This document shows, piece by piece, positions 58,881-64,000 of a stretch of 64,000 nt of DNA. Position numbers and translations under genes: made by a program. This DNA is from Rhabdophis nuchalis (lineage: Eukaryota > Chordata > Lepidosauria > Squamata > Natricidae). The stretch spans positions 202,735,962-202,799,961 of the forward strand of contig CM077644.1 in NCBI GenBank assembly GCA_039707465.1. The letters run 5' to 3'. The number at the start of each line of letters is the position of its first letter. Position 1 is the stretch's first letter. Below the pieces are notes generated by a model that was not told the DNA's origin, made no database searches, and saw only the letters and a program-made list of their open reading frames with translations.

Positions 58881-60899
58881 AAGTACTGTTTTCTTTTCCA
58901 GAAATTATCTACAAACAACAGCTGTTCAATGCTCATACAATTTATGTAACATTTCTAAAAATGAAAGGGATTTTTGTCACATAAATATTAAGTCAAAAGC
59001 ACCATATATTTCATATAACTGAAATCTGAATAGCTTCCTTAATATTCCTGGATATGTTCTTATATAATATATATTTGAAAGTGAGATGGGGTATGGCTCT
59101 AGACCTATGTTTCTTTTTTAAATAAAACGTAATTCTTTTTGATATGCTTCTATGTCTTTATGAACTGTATAGAAAGTTAAATTAGATATGGTTTTAATAG
59201 TTTGACACGCTATTTGTTTAACATGATTCTTTTAAATCTAAATTCGATTAACTCCATATCAGTGACAGTTAGCAGCCACAAGAAAAGTGGATTATTTTTG
59301 TGCTAAAGAAAAAGAGAACTTTATTTAGGATTTATTTCTCAAGCTACACTGTTACATTTTTGTTACGTTTTACGCGCTTTTTTCTTATCATTTTGAGCAG
59401 ATATAATTTTGAACCCTTTGCCTTTCATTATTCTCTTTCCCTGATCTCTATTAATGATATCTTTTAAAATTAGTGTCCAAAGAACAATTGTAACACTTTT
59501 AATCTATATTAATATAGTTGTTTTCAATAAAAATTGATATATGCAACTAAGTAAGCGTACTTTTGTTACCCAGTCTTAAATGATCATTGCTGACTGAAAT
59601 TCCGAATAATTCTGCCTGAGCTGTATAGTTTTATTATATTACAAACGTCATAACACATTCCTGTTAATTTTTATGCAAAATTATTTATTTTCTGATTAGT
59701 AATGCCACAATTAGAGTAAATAATTCAATGTCTGGAGTATTTTCCTATGGCAATTTCTTCTTTATATGGGCTATGATGTGCCATGGCAATTTTTTCATCT
59801 TTTAATTAAGAAATCCTTAATTGTATTTTACATTCCAAACCATGTTCAAGGTTACAAAGAAAATTTCAAAACATAATACACCTAATGTTAACAAATTCAA
59901 AAAAAAAAATCCTCAAGTGGAATATACAAAAATGTTCAAACTTTAGGAAAAGACTAAGTACATAAGCAACTTACTAAGATGCAAATTTAAAAGCTAAATT
60001 CATAAACTTTGACAATATACAAAAGGCAGCATTCAGTATCTTGATATAAGAACTGTTCCTCTTGAGGATAAATCTGCCATTCTGTAAATAAGAACAGTTA
60101 TCAAGTTAGAGCTCAGAATATTAAAATTAAATGTATAGTAGAAAAATGTTTCATATTTGCAATTATTTTATAGAGCTGGCAAAAGATAAGTGAAGAAGCC
60201 TCTTCCCACCCCTCTTCTTGAAGTGTCAAACAGCTACATCCTTTGGAAGGTTTGTGCAGCTGTTTCAAATACTGACCCTTGTCTGTATTTGCACACCCAG
60301 ACAACCCTTCTGCTGCAATTGCCTGCATAGTGAAGTGATTGTGCATAAACACACAAACAAGTAGACAGTTGGTTAAAACCTTTGAATCAGTTTCATGAGT
60401 CCTCCAAGTGTTAAAGCTTTAACACTTCAGGGAGTAGCTTCAGTTGCACCAGCAGGTTTTGTAAAATACATTTTGAATAATTGTAATTATTGTAGAACAA
60501 TTTATGGCTGCAATTTCATCTGCTTTTCTAACAGGATGTTTAACTAGTCTTTAGTTAGAACTGTAGGGATATAAATCATAAAAATATTACATTTCTATCA
60601 GTTCTAACTAATCGAACCTATATGAATGAGCAAATCCCTGTAAAACAAATTTACCTTACAATTATAAATAATTAACTAATAATTATGTAGCTGGTAAATC
60701 TGAATCTTGTTATTGTTTTGACAGGTCCTTTGTGGTTACCTCATAACTTCTGAAGTGAAACTGATGAAAAAGGCCCAATTTAAATGTATATGGAATATCC
60801 ATGAATCACTATTCTTTGCTTTGTAAAATCTCTGGTTTTAAATGATGTTTAAAAACTAACTTTTAAATACTTCAGGAACTAACAATTTAAATGTAAGAA

Positions 60900-61200
60900 G
60901 AGTGCCTTACATTATTAGTAGTACAAAAGGAGCAGAGTATGACATAACTTGTGTTTTATTTAAAACTTTATTCTGGAATACTGAATCAGCAAACATCTAA
61001 AGTGGAGCTCTGTACGAAAGAGAAAATAAAAACATTCCTTTGTATAACTCCATAAAAGAAATCAGTCTGTCACCTCCTGTGGCTGAAAATAAATGAAATT
61101 TTGTTTACATGTTTGTGGAAAATTGTACCACAGCCTGCTCACACTAATTATTAAATGAGAGTCTTGAGACTGCTCAAGAATTTAATCAGAATGCCAGGAT
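60900..61200. other. Non-repetitive block, candidate regulatory sequence
   Basis: Contains TTTGTTTACATG (forkhead-like) and CACTAATTATTAAAT (homeobox-like) within a non-repeat stretch of balanced composition. Such short words occur by chance often. Confidence 0.2.
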
Positions 61201-61319
61201 TCCAAACACTTTGCTTTTCCATGCTTCAAAATTAATGTGCTCCATAATAATACTAAATCTTTAAAATAACTGCATTTTTTCTTATTTTCTCTTTTGAATA
61301 ATATGATTGGCTTGATTTG

Positions 61320-61690
61320 GGTGAGGAGCTGACATATCATCTATTATTTATATGGCGCCATCAGTATACATCTCGCACACTGAATATAAGTGGGAAGGTC
61401 TCTGCCTCAGGGAGCTTATAATCTAAAATTTAACATGGAAATCAACAAAAGTGGAGGCAGATGTAAATAGTGAAATGATGAGCTTAGCTACAGGTTGACT
61501 AATAATATGGCATGAACAGAAGAAAGTTATTCTAAGGTTGTCATGAAAATAGATGTGTTTTAAGAAAGGATTTGGAGATTTAAGTGAAATGACATCATAT
61601 AGGTGTTCAGAGAAGCAATTGCAAGTATATCTATTTAATAAGCCTTCCATCACTGAAAGGCTTGTTGTAAAGATCCATTACCTAAATTAG
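61320..61690. repeat. Old dispersed repeat, family not named
   Basis: TTATTTATATGGCGCCATCAG and GGGAGCTTATAATCTAAAA are words I associate with an ancient amniote repeat. Borders are approximate and no coding frame survives. Confidence 0.35.
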
Positions 61691-63352
61691 CTAAAATCTA
61701 GCCCATTCTCACATCTTAAAACTTTTTTATGTAGTGTAGCTGTTGGAATTAGATGTTCAGATGATTCTTCCAAATCTATTCATTATAGAGTTGATTCATG
61801 TTCTTTGATACTATGTCTGTTTTGCTTTAGACAGAGAAATTGAAAACAAGAATATCATGCAGGTATCTTTGCCTTTTTGTTAATATTTATGTAGCATTTC
61901 TGCCAGACATGTTCGCAAGCATATATAATGAAAATTAATGGTTACAAAATTTATATTACTGCACAATGCTCTATCTGCTGTATAAATAAATGCATATAAC
62001 TAAATAAGTCATAAAGGCAGATAGCCCATTGGTTTTTAAATTTGCCTTTTAGGTGCCATTTTTCTATGTTTATTTATATCTTGAAGAATACCAGTTTGTT
62101 TGCAACAAAGTCACTTCACACAGTTTTAAATGTAGGACTTTTATTTTAATCACATTAAATCACAGTGTTACTTTTATTTTTCTCTCAACTAAAGCACCCA
62201 AGATTGCCCTTTGATTGTGGAAAGAAATAAAAGAGACCAATAAGAATACTGTATTTTCAGTAGCTATAATAGATCAGTGAACCATATTTGGTTTTGGGAA
62301 ATCTCTAATTGTAGATTTCCTCAAAGAAAAATTGCTTTTACAAATACATTTGGAATCTAAGCAAGCAAAATGTAAACGTTTCTTCTTCAATTAAGATTTA
62401 TCAGTTCTCTAGAGTTCATACTTTCTTTTTTCTTGTGCTTTATGAAACTGGAAACCATAGCCCATTGCTCATACTAGGATAAAAAATGAAACGTTTTCAT
62501 TTCAAATTAATCCTCTGTAGGTTGACTTGCCACTTACTGAGGTACTGTCAGGTTTGATAAAAGAAAGTTTTGAGCTTTTTTGAATTGTATGGAATGTAAC
62601 CACCTCCGAACACTGGAATTCTCTCAACATGCCCAAATACGATGAAATATTATATATACATTTGGTTTAGTTTTTATAGTAAACAAGAGGTATCTGATAT
62701 TTCAATTCAGATATTTATAGTTACATATAATAGTTTATATCGTTGGATCCTTGATACATTTCCTTCCTTCCTTATGATTCTGTACTAAATCAAAGTTTAT
62801 TTTTGAACAGAAAACCAAAATGAAAACAAGCAAACTTAAAGGAAGTCTAATGCTGGAGTTACTCACAACTACTGAGCAGTACACATGTATACAATTTATT
62901 TTTCAAAGAAAACAGCATTAAAAAAAATAAAATTATAGAAATCATGGAAATTATGAATCCCCTAATATGAATTATTGCAGAGATGAAATGGATTTAATTA
63001 CTTATATATCTACTTAGAACTAGAGATAGGAATATTGTTTAGTATGGGAATTGCTCATGAAATTGGAACATTGGTGATCTAACGTTTCTAGATCTATCAC
63101 ATTTTTCTAATGTGAATTCAGACAAATAACTTAAATTCCTCAATTGCTATAGTCTACAAGGATTTGGTTTAAGAATTTCCCTATTACAATCATGCTGGTG
63201 GAACTGTTGTGTAGACTGTATGAGTAAATATTTGTGAAGTGAATCAAGAATGTGATTAAAAGTATTAGACAATCAGTGAATAGTTTTCTATGTATATGAG
63301 TTGTATATTGTATGAGTATCAATATCAACTTACATTGAAACTTAGTATAATA

Positions 63353-63690
63353 CAGTGCTTCTCAAATAGTGGGGCGGGCCCCCCAGGGGGGGGCGCGAGG
63401 CTCCGTAAAGGGAGGCGCATTTGACCTCGGCAAAGTATTTAATTTTTTTAAAATTTCTAATGCACTTTAAATCTTTTCTGCTACAGTTAATAAAGCTATT
63501 CTTTGTTGTAAATTGATCCACATTTCTTTCTTTTTTTATTCTCTTATACGTTAATAAGGATACAGTGTTATGCAGAGATGTACTTATAACAATTTTATAG
63601 ACAAATGATACTATTTACAGTCGCGCGGGGGGCGCGAAATGTTTTCTTCTTCCTAGGGGGGGCATGACAGAAAATAATTGAGAAGCACTG
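63353..63690. mobile_element. hAT miniature element, 338 bp
   Basis: Ends CAGTGCTTCTCAAATAGTGG and AATAATTGAGAAGCACTG. GTATAATA is repeated exactly at 63345-63352 and 63691-63698. G-rich blocks lie just inside both ends; the middle is AT-rich and non-coding. Confidence 0.95.
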
Positions 63691-64000
63691 GTATAATACA
63701 ATGTATTAAAATACTTGCATTTTATTGGCATATAAATTTACTCTCAAACCTCTCTGAATCACATATCTCAGTAAATTTCATGTTTATCCTTTTAATGATT
63801 GAAGGTTAAAACTTATGACCTCACAGTTATATCCTCTTTACAGTTGATCTTATGTTTTTGCTATCTGTGGTGAGTTTGTTTATATCTGCTTTTCAGATTT
63901 GTTCTAACTAGATTAAAAGACTGTGAATGAATATAGCATTATGAACAATCTATTTTATTTGTTATTGTTAATTCTAAATTAATCATGTGTATATATATAT

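Larger units (their letters stand above)
26778..64000 (+). other. FAM172A: FAM172A intron, partial (over 37 kb)
   Basis: Begins with a consensus GTAAGT donor; the acceptor is outside the window. Repeats are listed one by one. I see nothing recognisable in 27250-28890, 29330-30280, 31570-33310, 33640-35070, 37500-38800, 39860-40150, 40240-42510, 44900-46650, 48050-49270, 49850-50480, 55380-56295, 56510-57560, 58890-60890 and 61700-63340 beyond AT-rich sequence and short simple runs. Confidence 0.8.

Noticed and set aside
58600..59022. Next FAM172A exon, because of a GAAGGCTATG string
   Set aside because: The expected EGYGVIVLNPN does not follow in any frame and no acceptor precedes it.

Overview
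The window is vertebrate nuclear DNA, very probably from a squamate reptile and most likely a snake. It is AT-rich, has small exons in huge introns, and is packed with repeat families I associate with squamates: L2-type and CR1-type LINEs (one CR1 with an AATAG tail), Rex/Babar-like and L1 LINEs, tRNA-derived SINEs, hAT miniature elements, a Tc1 element and a Helitron. The clade call rests on remembered repeat families and was not tested by a search.

Only one cellular gene can be supported. Five consecutive plus-strand exons of FAM172A (ARB2A, the Arb2-domain cotranscriptional regulator) lie at 5927-6050, 12773-12874, 15163-15263, 24083-24148 and 26586-26777. Their splice sites and phases all join without a break. 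From the conserved MAQ start they encode 173 codons, roughly the first 40 percent of the protein. The first exon has a 3' splice site, so at least one exon lies upstream. The later exons, which would carry the nucleophile motif, lie beyond the right edge, so everything from 26778 to 64000 is one intron more than 37 kb long.

Layout. 1-5926: a hairpin at the left edge, LINE and SINE fragments, and a TA-flanked inverted-repeat element (4771-5717) carrying a minisatellite. 6051-12772: an L1 with ORF1 but no ORF2, cut by a three-armed back-to-back L2 cluster, then an old CR1. 12875-15162: nearly empty intron with one SINE. 15264-24082: a TA-type miniature element and a CR1 split by two hAT elements, one of which itself holds an L2 fragment. 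24149-26585: one hAT miniature element. 26778-64000: many hAT miniature elements with 8-bp target duplications, an L2 with reverse-transcriptase motifs, a TA-flanked element with a 205-bp palindrome, a dead Tc1 transposon, a 2.4-kb Helitron loaded with a CR1 copy and a minisatellite, and a 1-kb element with long inverted repeats.

The mobile elements do not form a working system: every coding remnant I could read is broken or partial. Their value is structural. Several insertions can be undone by eye because target duplications or an empty copy survive nearby, so the order of events can be read. The most unusual observation is that the same roughly 40-bp minisatellite sits inside two unrelated DNA-transposon types 47 kb apart, in opposite orientation.
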